Assembly: GCA_905214105.1 (NCBI GenBank)
Contig: CAJMKK010000001.1
Location: 124,001 to 188,000, forward strand
Origin: an uncultured bacterium
GTDB taxonomy: Bacteria; Actinomycetota; Coriobacteriia; Coriobacteriales; Coriobacteriaceae
Length of the DNA stretch: 64,000 nucleotides
Reading direction: 5' to 3'
This document shows, in pieces, positions 49,859 to 57,818 of the stretch. The notes beneath the pieces were generated by a model. That model saw only the letters and a program-made list of their open reading frames with translations. It was not told the origin of the DNA and made no database searches. Positions within the stretch are counted from its first letter, which is position 1. Each line of letters begins with the position of its first letter. A program made the position numbers and the translations under genes.

Positions 49859-51310
49859 ATGGACTACAAAGTAGTGTCTCAGCAAGTCGTCGATAACGTC
49901 GGCGGTCTGGAGAACATCGAGGGCGCCACGCATTGCGTTACGCGTCTGCGTCTGGTGCTCAAGGATACGAGCAAGTACAACAAGGCCGAGCTCGAGAACA
50001 TCGATGGCGTCAAGGGCGTGCTGTACAACAGCGGCCAGCTCATGATCATCTTCGGTACCGGTACCGTCAACAAGGTTTACGATGAGTTTATGGCTCTGAC
50101 GGGCGTTAAGGAGATCAGCGCTTCCGAGGTCAAGGGCGCCGAGGCGGACAAGAAGGGCAAGTTCTTCTCGGTCCTCAAGGTATTCTCGGACATCTTTATC
50201 CCCATCATTCCCGCTTTCGTCGGCGCTGCTATCATCATCGGCCTTAAGTCGCTGATCGTTGCCAACGGCCTCTTTGGCATGGAGGGCAGCCTCGCCGATC
50301 ACAGCGAGTTCCTCAAGAACCTCGCAAGCTTCTTTGCCATTATCGCCACCACCTTCGACTACCTACCTGTCCTGGTTATGTACAGCGCGGTCAAGCGTTT
50401 TGGCGGTAACCCGATCCTGGGCATCCTCGTCGGTATCGTCATGGTTCACCCGAGCCTTATGAACCGTAACACGTTCGTTATGGACCCGACGGGTGCTGAG
50501 TACTGGAACTTCGGTCCGCTCTCCATTCCCATGGTTGCTTTCCAGGGCGGCGTGTTCCCTGCAATCCTGACTGCCTGGTTTATGGCCAAGGTCGAGAAGA
50601 TTGCCCAGAAGTACATCCCCGAGGTCGTTTCGTTCGTCTTTGTCCCGACCGTTACCCTGATTCTTGCTAACGTCGCCCTGTTCACCGTGTTCGGCCCGCT
50701 CGGCAACCTGATCGGCGACGTCCTCGCCGGCGTAATCGATATCCTGTACAACAGGATGGGCGTCTTCGGTGCCTTTGTCTTTGCCGCATTCCTGCAGCCG
50801 CTCGTCGTTACCGGTACGCATCAGTTCATCCAGGGTATCGAGGCAAACCTCGTTGCCACGACTGGCTTCAACTACATCCAGGCCATCTGGTCGGTTTCCA
50901 TCATCGCCCAGGGCGGCGGCGCCATCGGCATGTACCTCATTCACAAGAAGCATTCCAAAGAGCGCAACATCTGCATGTCGTCCTTTATCCCGACGCTGGT
51001 CGGTATCTCCGAGCCCGCAATCTTTGCTGCAAACATGCGCTACTCGATCATCCCGTTCATCTGCGCTTGCATCGGTGCAGGCTGCGGCGGTGCCTTCGTG
51101 AAGCTCTTTGAGGTGCGCGCCATCGGTCAGGGTCTGACCGGCGTGCTTGGCCTGCTCATCGTCACGCCCGAGACGCTCGTGTGGTATGTGGCTGGCAATC
51201 TCATCGCCTTTATCGTGCCGATCGTCTTGATCTTTGCCTACAACAAGGCAAAGGGCGTGCCGACCACTGATGAAGAGGGCGCTGGTGCTGGCTTTGATGT
51301 CAGCTTCTAG
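49859..51310 (+). CDS. Sucrose/beta-glucoside-type PTS EIIBC transporter
   Basis: A 483-residue EIIBC of the glucose superfamily. The N-terminal EIIB (about 1-85) has the phospho-cysteine about residue 26 in GATHCVTRLRL. The EIIC (about 105-470, ten membrane helices) contains GGNPILGILVGIVMVHPSLM and GISEPAIFAANMRY, both typical of sucrose/trehalose permeases. No EIIA domain is attached or encoded nearby, so a general EIIA-Glc must phosphorylate it. ATG 49859 with AGAGGA is preferred over ATG 49847. It is flanked by two GH32 genes, making sucrose the best guess. Confidence 0.9.
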   Translation: MDYKVVSQQVVDNVGGLENIEGATHCVTRLRLVLKDTSKYNKAELENIDGVKGVLYNSGQLMIIFGTGTVNKVYDEFMALTGVKEISASEVKGAEADKKGKFFSVLKVFSDIFIPIIPAFVGAAIIIGLKSLIVANGLFGMEGSLADHSEFLKNLASFFAIIATTFDYLPVLVMYSAVKRFGGNPILGILVGIVMVHPSLMNRNTFVMDPTGAEYWNFGPLSIPMVAFQGGVFPAILTAWFMAKVEKIAQKYIPEVVSFVFVPTVTLILANVALFTVFGPLGNLIGDVLAGVIDILYNRMGVFGAFVFAAFLQPLVVTGTHQFIQGIEANLVATTGFNYIQAIWSVSIIAQGGGAIGMYLIHKKHSKERNICMSSFIPTLVGISEPAIFAANMRYSIIPFICACIGAGCGGAFVKLFEVRAIGQGLTGVLGLLIVTPETLVWYVAGNLIAFIVPIVLIFAYNKAKGVPTTDEEGAGAGFDVSF

Positions 51311-51347
51311 TTGAGCCGTTCAGCGTAATCTGAGGATAAGTCCATTT

Positions 51348-51389
51348 GGGGAAGGGCGTTCGACTCGTGTGAGTCGAGCGTCCTTCCCC
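51348..51389 (+). other. Long hairpin between the PTS and sucrose-6-phosphate hydrolase genes
   Basis: GGGGAAGGGCGTTCGACTC and GAGTCGAGCGTCCTTCCCC form a 19-bp stem with a GTGT loop. No T-run follows, so transcription probably continues into the hydrolase gene 22 nt later. Confidence 0.75.
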
Positions 51390-51411
51390 ATAGACGAGAA
51401 AGTCAACGGCG

Positions 51412-52854
51412 ATGTTTAATCAAAAAAATAAGGTGACACGCGCGGACTATGAGCAGTGGCGTGCCGGACAGGATGAGACGGCGGGTCGCATCGCGTCCGA
51501 CCCCGATAGGCTCCTGTTCCATGTGGAGCCTGAGCTTGGCTGGCTCAACGACCCCAACGGTTTGGTGCAGATCGGTGATACGTATCACATCTATCACCAA
51601 TACGATCCATTCGATGCTGCGCATGGCGGTCCAGTGCTTTGGAATCATCTGACAACAAAGGATTTTGTGACGTACGAGAATCGCGGCCCTGTGCTGTTCC
51701 CCGATTCCGATTTGGATTCGAGCGGAGCGTATTCTGGTTCTGCCTTTGTACACGACGGCAAGATTCACTACTTCTATACCGGCAACGTCAAGCATTTTGA
51801 CCGCGATGATTACGACTACGTGTTGACGGGCCGTGAGCAAAACCAGATTCATGTGGTTGCCGAGAACCCCGACGAATTGGGCGAGAAGCGCATAGCTGTT
51901 GGGCCGGTCGATTACCCCGACGATATCGGTACGCACGTGCGTGATCCCAAAATCCTTGAACACGATGGTATCTACTACATGGTTCTGGGCGCTCGTACGA
52001 AAGACGACCGCGGCTGCGTGCTTGTCTATACCTCGAGCAATCTAGAGGACTGGAGCTATGCGACGCGCATTGAGTTGGGCGAGAAGTTTGGCTTTATGTG
52101 GGAGTGCCCCGATCTGTTTGAGCTCGATGGTGAGCTTATTCTCGTTTGCTGTCCGCAGGGTGTGTCCGCCGATGGATGGCGTTACCGCAATCCGCACCAG
52201 TGCGTGTGGTTTCCCATCGAGGCCGATTGGGAGGCGCCGAGTTTTAAGATCGCCGGGCAGGGCATGCCCCCGATGGTCGATGCCGGCTTTGATTTCTACG
52301 CACCGCAGTCTTTTGAGGATGCTGCGGGTCGGCGTTTGATGATCGGGTGGTCGGGTTGCCCCGATGCGACGGCAAAAAGCCCGACGGTGGCACGCGGGTG
52401 GCAGTGCGCGTTGACGGTGCCGAGAAAACTGAGCATGCGCGATGGTAAGCTCTGTCAGCAGCCGGTGCACGAGATTGAGAGGATGCGCGGCGACTGCGTT
52501 TGCGCGACAGGCGGTGAAACCGTTGAGGAGCCGGGCCGCCTGTTTGATCTTGTGGTTTCCTGTGAGGGCGCCCAGGTGATCGAGCTCGAAATCCGCAAGG
52601 GTGTCTTTGTGCGCTATGCAGACGGGATGCTTACCCTCGACATGGGTGACGAAGGCTATGGGCGCGACCAGAGGTTGATCGAGCTCAGCGAGCTTCGCGA
52701 CCTGCGCGTGCTTTCGGACACTACGATGGTCGAGATTTTTGCAAATGGCGGCGAGGCGGCACTTACGAGCCGTACCTATTCGCCGGCGGTTCCGGCGATG
52801 GAGCTGCACGCCGAGGGTGCGGCATCGATGAATTTCTACCGCCTCGTGCATTAA
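51412..52854 (+). CDS. scrB: Sucrose-6-phosphate hydrolase (GH32)
   Basis: A 480-residue GH32 beta-fructofuranosidase that splits sucrose-6-phosphate into glucose-6-phosphate and fructose. All three canonical motifs are present: nucleophile Asp about 47 in GWLNDPNG, RDP about 177-179 in HVRDPK, and acid/base Glu about 231 in WECPDLF. A C-terminal beta-sandwich follows. The start is ATG 51412 after AACGGCGATG-type sequence, with only a weak ribosome-binding site, which fits translational control by the preceding hairpin. It is last in the LacI-GH32-PTS-GH32 cluster. Confidence 0.9.
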   Translation: MFNQKNKVTRADYEQWRAGQDETAGRIASDPDRLLFHVEPELGWLNDPNGLVQIGDTYHIYHQYDPFDAAHGGPVLWNHLTTKDFVTYENRGPVLFPDSDLDSSGAYSGSAFVHDGKIHYFYTGNVKHFDRDDYDYVLTGREQNQIHVVAENPDELGEKRIAVGPVDYPDDIGTHVRDPKILEHDGIYYMVLGARTKDDRGCVLVYTSSNLEDWSYATRIELGEKFGFMWECPDLFELDGELILVCCPQGVSADGWRYRNPHQCVWFPIEADWEAPSFKIAGQGMPPMVDAGFDFYAPQSFEDAAGRRLMIGWSGCPDATAKSPTVARGWQCALTVPRKLSMRDGKLCQQPVHEIERMRGDCVCATGGETVEEPGRLFDLVVSCEGAQVIELEIRKGVFVRYADGMLTLDMGDEGYGRDQRLIELSELRDLRVLSDTTMVEIFANGGEAALTSRTYSPAVPAMELHAEGAASMNFYRLVH

Positions 52855-53130
52855 CCGTGCGTGGAGCACGATTGGATTTGCTGGACGGAATGTGTCGCAG
52901 TTGTCGCGGCCAACTACCGCTTACCGCATATAGCGACCGTTTGTGGAATAAGTAACCCTCCTTAATAAACCGTGTGGAATCCTAGATAAGCACGGAGTTT
53001 TCCAGGGAGACGCTGTCCTTTGTTGTGTGCAAGGGGCGGCGTCTCTTTGGCGCTTGGACGCCGTTGTGCAACAGTGCGGCGGCGCGTGCCATGTATTGAA
53101 AAGCCAATGTCGAGATGGGTCGTGATAATA

Positions 53131-53985
53131 ATGGGCAAGTACGTAATCGTGGTTGAGTCTGGGTCGGATGTGACGCCGGAGCTCTGCGAGCGCTACGGCA
53201 TCGTGCGCGTGCCCATGCATGTCACGATTGGTGACGAGACCGTCGAGGACGGCTCGATCGATCCGCTCGAGATTTATTCGCGCTGCAACGAGTTTGGCGT
53301 GATGCCCAAGACCAGCGGCTGCGCGCCTGCGGATTTTGCTCACGTGTACGACCGCATTCACGCTGAGCAGCCCGATGCGACTATTCTGCATCTCGCGTAT
53401 TCCGAGGCCACGACCTGCTCGCATCAATCATCGAAGATCGCCGCCAAGGGTCGCGACTACGTGTTCTCTATGGACACGCGCTTTGTCTCGGTAGGCCAGT
53501 CGCTCGTTGTCGTCGAGACCGCCAAATACATCGAGGCTCACCCCGATGCCACCGTCGACGAGATCTTTGCATTTACGAATTCCGTCATGGACCGCGTGCT
53601 GCTGGGCTTTGTTCCTACCGATCTTGCCTTTCTTAAGGCGGGCGGTCGCTTGTCCAACGTCGCATTCCTTGGCGCCCATCTGCTCAAGATTAAGCCCTGC
53701 ATTGAGGTGACGGGCGGCAAGTTCGTGGCGACCAAGAAGTTCCGCGGCTCTATGCTCAAGTGCGCCCGCGCCTTTATTGACCACATGGTTGCGAAGGGCG
53801 AGATTGACTACTCGCACATTGGCCTGGCGTATTCGGTGGGCCTTTCCCAGGAGCTGCGCGATGACATGGAGGTCTATGCGCATGATCTGGGCTTTAAGGA
53901 CGTTACCTGGACTCAGGTCGGCGGCGTCATCTCGAGCCATTGCGGCCCGACCGCCTTCGGTGCGGTGCTCACGCTTAAGGCGTAA
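53131..53985 (+). CDS. DegV-family fatty-acid-binding protein
   Basis: A 284-residue DegV protein. These bind a fatty acid and present it to the FakA kinase. It has N-terminal YVIVVESGSDVTPELCERYG, PKTSGCAPADF with the Thr/Ser lipid head-group site about residue 65, SMDTRFVSVGQ about 115 and the C-terminal HCGPTAFG about 272. ATG 53131 fits the family N-terminus; an in-frame ATG at 53107 is possible. The upstream 276-nt gap has an AGACGC/GCGTCT hairpin (about 53010-53047) but no gene. No fakA is adjacent. Confidence 0.9.
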   Translation: MGKYVIVVESGSDVTPELCERYGIVRVPMHVTIGDETVEDGSIDPLEIYSRCNEFGVMPKTSGCAPADFAHVYDRIHAEQPDATILHLAYSEATTCSHQSSKIAAKGRDYVFSMDTRFVSVGQSLVVVETAKYIEAHPDATVDEIFAFTNSVMDRVLLGFVPTDLAFLKAGGRLSNVAFLGAHLLKIKPCIEVTGGKFVATKKFRGSMLKCARAFIDHMVAKGEIDYSHIGLAYSVGLSQELRDDMEVYAHDLGFKDVTWTQVGGVISSHCGPTAFGAVLTLKA

Positions 53986-54082
53986 AGGCCGCAGGCGAGC
54001 GTTCTTCAGCCTGACATCTCGACGTAGCCCCCAGCCATGGTGATGGGGGATAGATTAAAACGTGCCGTTCTAGTCCGAGACG

Positions 54083-54109
54083 TTTAAACGCAAACGCATG
54101 GGCTAGAAT
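54083..54109 (+). promoter_or_regulatory. Probable promoter of pflA
   Basis: TTTAAA within the palindrome CGTTTAAACG (54081-54090) and TAGAAT at 54104-54109 give a plausible -35/-10 pair about 50 nt upstream of the gene. The palindrome may be a regulator site. Confidence 0.4.
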
Positions 54110-54159
54110 GACTCTGGCATTTTAATTGGTTGCATCCAAGGAGAGGCAAGGTAGCGCGA

Positions 54160-54978
54160 ATGGCAGAAATGACGCTTGAGGGTGTGGACGCTCGTCCCGA
54201 GGACTCTGCGTTTGCCCTTGGCCGCGTGCATTCGATCGAGACGATGGGAACGGTCGACGGACCCGGCATCCGCTTTGTGGTGTTTGTTCAGGGCTGTCCC
54301 ATGCGCTGCGCGTATTGCCACAATCCCGATACCTGGTCGGTCAACGGCGGCACCATGGTGACCGTCGAACACCTGATGGATGAGTTCCAGAGTAACCACG
54401 AGTTCTATCGCAGCGGTGGCATTACGGTGTCCGGCGGCGAGCCGCTCCTGCAGCCCGAGTTTTTGGCCGATCTGTTTCGTGCTATGCATAACAACCCCGA
54501 TGGCCGTGTACATACCTGCCTAGATAGCTGTGGCTATGCATTTGACCCCAACCACCCCGAGAAGTTCGATGCCGTGCTCAACGAGACCGACATGGTACTG
54601 CTCGATATTAAGCATGCCGACCCGGTCGAGCATAAAAAGCTGACCGGTTGCGATCCCGCACGCATCTTGGCGTTCGGCGATGAACTTGCACGTCGCAAGA
54701 TCAAGGTCGTTATCCGCCACGTGGTGGTGCCGGGCATTACCGACACGGTGGAGGAGTGCGAGAAGCTCGGTCGCCTCATCGCTCCATGGCACAACGTGGT
54801 GGGCCTGGAAATGCTGCCGTATCACACGATGGGTGTCGTCAAGTACGAGCAACTGGGCATTCCCTATAAGCTTGAGGGCGTACCTCAGATGGATACCGCG
54901 CGCATGCCCGAGCTGCGCAATGCCGTTATGGCCGGTATGAAAAAGCGCCGTGCGGAGCTCAGGTCGGCCATCGGCTAA
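54160..54978 (+). CDS. pflA: Pyruvate formate-lyase activating enzyme
   Basis: A 272-residue radical-SAM enzyme that installs the glycyl radical on pyruvate formate-lyase. The 4Fe-4S cysteines are about residues 46, 50 and 53 in GCPMRCAYCHNPDTW. The SAM-binding GGEPLLQ and the ETDMVLLDIKH strand follow. ATG 54160 is used; AAGG lies 8 nt upstream and a longer frame to 54130 lacks similarity. It is 7.2 kb from the split PFL genes rather than directly behind them, with the sucrose cluster and degV in between. Its substrate here must be the separate 83-residue subunit. Confidence 0.93.
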   Translation: MAEMTLEGVDARPEDSAFALGRVHSIETMGTVDGPGIRFVVFVQGCPMRCAYCHNPDTWSVNGGTMVTVEHLMDEFQSNHEFYRSGGITVSGGEPLLQPEFLADLFRAMHNNPDGRVHTCLDSCGYAFDPNHPEKFDAVLNETDMVLLDIKHADPVEHKKLTGCDPARILAFGDELARRKIKVVIRHVVVPGITDTVEECEKLGRLIAPWHNVVGLEMLPYHTMGVVKYEQLGIPYKLEGVPQMDTARMPELRNAVMAGMKKRRAELRSAIG

Positions 54979-55104
54979 CAAGCCATTTTTGCCCCTTTAT
55001 GATACCCGAGCTGTACTGGCCTAACGGCTTGGTGCTGACACGGTTGAGCCAAAATGCTGGTACCATACCGTGGATAAGCAATTTGCACGGATTTGGGGGA
55101 TGGC

Positions 55105-55845
55105 ATGGCAACCATCGCGATCATAGGCGCACTCGAAAAAGAGGTTGCGCAGATTAAGGAAGAGCTGAGTGGCACGCATGAGTCGCAGGAGGCGGGCTTG
55201 ACCGTTGTGAACGGTGGGCTTTCGGGTCTGACAGTAGTCGCCACGACGGCAGGCATGGGGACCGTGAACGCCGCTGCCGCAACGCAGCATCTCATCAGCA
55301 AATACGCCCCGCAGGCCGTTGTGTTTTCGGGCATTGCGGGCGGCCTAAACCCTAAACTCCATATTAACGACGTGGTTATAGGCAAGTGCCTGCGCTATCT
55401 GGATACCGATACGGCACTCATCGCCGAGTCGGCGCCGGGGCTCGAGGAGTTTGTCTCGACACCGGCGTTGGCTGATGTTGCCGCCGCCGTGCTTGCCGAG
55501 CATGGATTTGTGGATGCCTCGGCGGATGAGACTTCTGCGGAGAAGGACCCCAAGCAGTTCCTGTGTGGCACTATCGCCACGGGTGATCGCTTTGTTACGG
55601 GTGACGCCATGCGTAACGCTGCGATTGAGGCCACGCATGCCGATTGCGTCGAGATGGAGGGCGCGGCAATTGCGCACATCGCGGCCAAGAATGGTGTCGA
55701 TTGCCTGGTACTGCGCGCTATCAGCGATAATTGTGACGAGGCATATGACGCGTTTTGCGAGCGCGAGTTCGATCTGGACGAGTACGCTCGCACCGCGAGC
55801 GGCATCACGCTTGACATCGTTCGTCGTATCGCCGCCGCGCAATAG
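55105..55845 (+). CDS. mtnN: 5'-Methylthioadenosine/S-adenosylhomocysteine nucleosidase
   Basis: A 246-residue nucleosidase removing adenine from methylthioadenosine, S-adenosylhomocysteine and 5'-deoxyadenosine. Features are IAIIGALEKEVAQIK at the N-terminus, VFSGIAGGLNP about 75-85, the substrate-binding CVEMEGAAIAHIA about 185-197 and the catalytic Asp in RAISDNCDE about 213-221. GGGGGATGGC precedes the ATG. It is next to the radical-SAM activase pflA, whose reaction yields 5'-deoxyadenosine, a substrate of this enzyme, although it has its own leader. engB follows after 39 nt. Confidence 0.93.
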   Translation: MATIAIIGALEKEVAQIKEELSGTHESQEAGLTVVNGGLSGLTVVATTAGMGTVNAAAATQHLISKYAPQAVVFSGIAGGLNPKLHINDVVIGKCLRYLDTDTALIAESAPGLEEFVSTPALADVAAAVLAEHGFVDASADETSAEKDPKQFLCGTIATGDRFVTGDAMRNAAIEATHADCVEMEGAAIAHIAAKNGVDCLVLRAISDNCDEAYDAFCEREFDLDEYARTASGITLDIVRRIAAAQ

Positions 55846-55884
55846 CACGCCCGTTTTGTAAGAACCTACGACCAAGGAGTGTCC

Positions 55885-56475
55885 ATGGCCGATTCCATTA
55901 ACTATCAGCTTGCCAAGTTTGTTGCCAGCTACGGCAAGGTTTCGCAGATCCCCGAGTCCACCTGTCCCGAGGTGAGCTTTGTGGGCCGCTCCAATGTGGG
56001 CAAGTCGTCTATCATGAACAAACTCTTTGGCCGCAAGAACCTGGTCAAGGTTTCGAGTACGCCGGGCAAGACGAGCAACATCAATTTCTTCGAGGCCGAC
56101 GACGTGCACTTCGTCGACCTGCCGGGCTACGGTTTCGCCCGTCGTTCCAAGGCCGAGCGCGACCGCTGGGCTGAGCTTATCGGCGACTTCTTCGACTCCG
56201 AGCGCAGCTTTAACCTGGTCGTATCGCTGGTGGATATTCGTCACGACCCCAGTAAGCTCGACCATGACATGATCGATTACCTGCAGGGCAACGAGTTCAA
56301 CTTTATCGTCTGCCTCACCAAGGCCGACAAACTCAGCCGTACCCAGCAGGCCCGCCAGTCAGCAGCCATCAAAAAGCAGCTCAACGTCCCGGCCGAGAAC
56401 GTAATCATCACAAGCTCCCAAACCGGCACCGGCATCGACGAACTCAAACGCCGCATCGCCGAGGCCTGCCTCTAG
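55885..56475 (+). CDS. engB: Ribosome biogenesis GTPase EngB/YsxC
   Basis: A 196-residue GTPase of the EngB/YihA family needed for large ribosomal subunit assembly. G1 GRSNVGKSS is at about 34-42, G2 Thr in STPGKTSNIN, G3 DLPGYG about 78-83, G4 TKAD about 144-147 and G5 TSSQTG. AAGGAG precedes the ATG. It is 39 nt downstream of mtnN and probably cotranscribed. It is convergent with thrB; repeat B3 lies in between, oriented with thrB. Confidence 0.94.
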   Translation: MADSINYQLAKFVASYGKVSQIPESTCPEVSFVGRSNVGKSSIMNKLFGRKNLVKVSSTPGKTSNINFFEADDVHFVDLPGYGFARRSKAERDRWAELIGDFFDSERSFNLVVSLVDIRHDPSKLDHDMIDYLQGNEFNFIVCLTKADKLSRTQQARQSAAIKKQLNVPAENVIITSSQTGTGIDELKRRIAEACL

Positions 56476-56583
56476 TAAGGGCTCCAGCCTAGCAAGAGCC
56501 CCTACCAATAAAAGGCCATAATTTCAGCCCGGCGCCCCTTCAAAGCGTGGGTCCCTGTAGACATCGCTAGTCACGTTACCATA

Positions 56584-56712
56584 GGGCCACCCAGGGGCAT
56601 CCCCTTAAAAACATTCCGCAGCACGAGGCCCGCCTATCCGATGCTCCGAAGGAGCAGGATAAGCGGGCCTCAAGTGCGAGGACGTTTTTAAGGGGATGCC
56701 CCCGGGTGGCCC
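56584..56712 (-). repeat. Structured 3-prime repeat, family B, copy 3
   Basis: On the minus strand it starts 21 nt after the thrB stop. Outer arms GGGCCACCC-x-GGGGCATCCCC, then TTAAAAAC, have one mismatch. The conserved GTCCTCGCACTT is followed by a branched inner stem GAGGCCCGC/GCGGGCCTC and TGCTGCGGAAT. It is in sense orientation for thrB, not for engB. Confidence 0.87.
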
Positions 56713-56733
56713 GGACAGACCGATCGGCGATGT

Positions 56734-57615
56734 CTACAGGTACTCGATTTGAGCGCCCTCGGTGTCGCACGTCAGAATATGCGTATCACACTTGGGGAAC
56801 TGCTCACGCAGCTTGACCTGCAGAAACTTTGCCACGATGGTGTCGTCGGTCACAGCCATGAGGGTCGAGCCTGAGCCGCTAATCCAGATGGTCTTAGCGC
56901 CGCCGTTAAGGCAGGTGTCGCGCACGGCGTTGTAGTCGGGAATCAGGCGGCGACGATAAGGCTCCTGAATGCGGTCGTCATTGGCAGCGGCAATCAGGTC
57001 CAGGTCACCAGTCTCCAGGCCGCGCGTCATGCCGGCGATGCGGCCCATTTGCCATACGGCGGTGGAGAGTGGAATCTCCTGCGGCACGACCTTGCGCGCC
57101 TCGCTCGTATGTACCTCGTAGGGCGGAATCACGGTAATAAAACGCAAGCGATCGCTCACCTCGTAGCGCAGACATTGGGGGAGCGAATCGGTCGGCGTAA
57201 AGGAGCAGACGGCGCCGCCAAGGATGGCGGGGGCGACGTTATCGGGATGGCCCTCGACCTCGGTGGCGATGCGGACGAGTTCGGCGCGGTCGACGGTGTG
57301 GCCTGTCAGCGCGGCGGCAGCCATGATGCCGGCGACGACGCAGGTGGAGCTGGAACCCAGGCCGCGGGCGACGGGGACGTCGGTCTGAATGTCGATAGCG
57401 ACGGGGAAGGCCGGCTCGCCCCATGCGGCCAGCGCATCGACAAAGCTCACATAGACCAGGTTATTCTCGTTTTGGAACTCCTTGGGGCAGCCCGTGATGG
57501 TGAGCTTGTCGGCGCGCTCGAAGGTGAAGTGCGAGTAGAGGCCGACGGCCATGCCGAGGGTGTCGTAGCCGATGCCTAGGTTGGCGCTTGTTGCTGGGAC
57601 GGTGATTTTGATCAT
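56734..57615 (-). CDS. thrB: Homoserine kinase
   Basis: A 293-residue GHMP-family kinase phosphorylating homoserine for threonine synthesis. It has IKITVPATSANLGIGYDTLG at the N-terminus, the ATP loop PVARGLGSSS at 81-90, HPDNVAPAILGG about 123-134 and the C-terminal ISGSGSTLMAV. AGGAGG precedes the ATG. It is 203 nt downstream of thrC on the same strand, separated by a terminator and a long inverted repeat whose arm ends next to the thrB ribosome-binding site. Confidence 0.94.
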   Translation of the reverse strand: MIKITVPATSANLGIGYDTLGMAVGLYSHFTFERADKLTITGCPKEFQNENNLVYVSFVDALAAWGEPAFPVAIDIQTDVPVARGLGSSSTCVVAGIMAAAALTGHTVDRAELVRIATEVEGHPDNVAPAILGGAVCSFTPTDSLPQCLRYEVSDRLRFITVIPPYEVHTSEARKVVPQEIPLSTAVWQMGRIAGMTRGLETGDLDLIAAANDDRIQEPYRRRLIPDYNAVRDTCLNGGAKTIWISGSGSTLMAVTDDTIVAKFLQVKLREQFPKCDTHILTCDTEGAQIEYL

Positions 57616-57628
57616 GTGGGTCCTCCTG

Positions 57629-57740
57629 GCGTGCCTGGCTGTTTAGTTCGCTGCTCGGACAGTCCTGCGCAAGACGGAAAGCACATTAAGTGCTTTCCTT
57701 TGCGTGCGGAACTCACGACGAACTAAACAGCCAGGCACGC
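57629..57740 (-). repeat. Long inverted repeat between thrC and thrB
   Basis: Arms GCGTGCCTGGCTGTTTAGTT (then CG) are perfect over 22 bp (57629-57650, 57719-57740). Inside lies AAAGGAAAGCAC/GTGCTTTCC-type pairing. The overall plan is like family B (long arms, short conserved-looking loops, inner hairpin) but the loop sequences differ. The promoter-proximal arm ends 5 nt before the AGGAGG of thrB. Confidence 0.78.
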
Positions 57741-57786
57741 TGCGCGCGTTCGTCATCATCCCGAGGGTTATCTGATGAAAGAAGGT

Positions 57787-57806
57787 GCGCCGGCTTTCGC
57801 CGGCGC
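57787..57806 (-). terminator. Hairpin after thrC
   Basis: GCGCCGGC-TTTC-GCCGGCGC. The minus strand continues ACCTTCTTTC. It is 12 nt past the thrC stop. Confidence 0.75.
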
Positions 57807-57818
57807 TTAATAAGGGAT

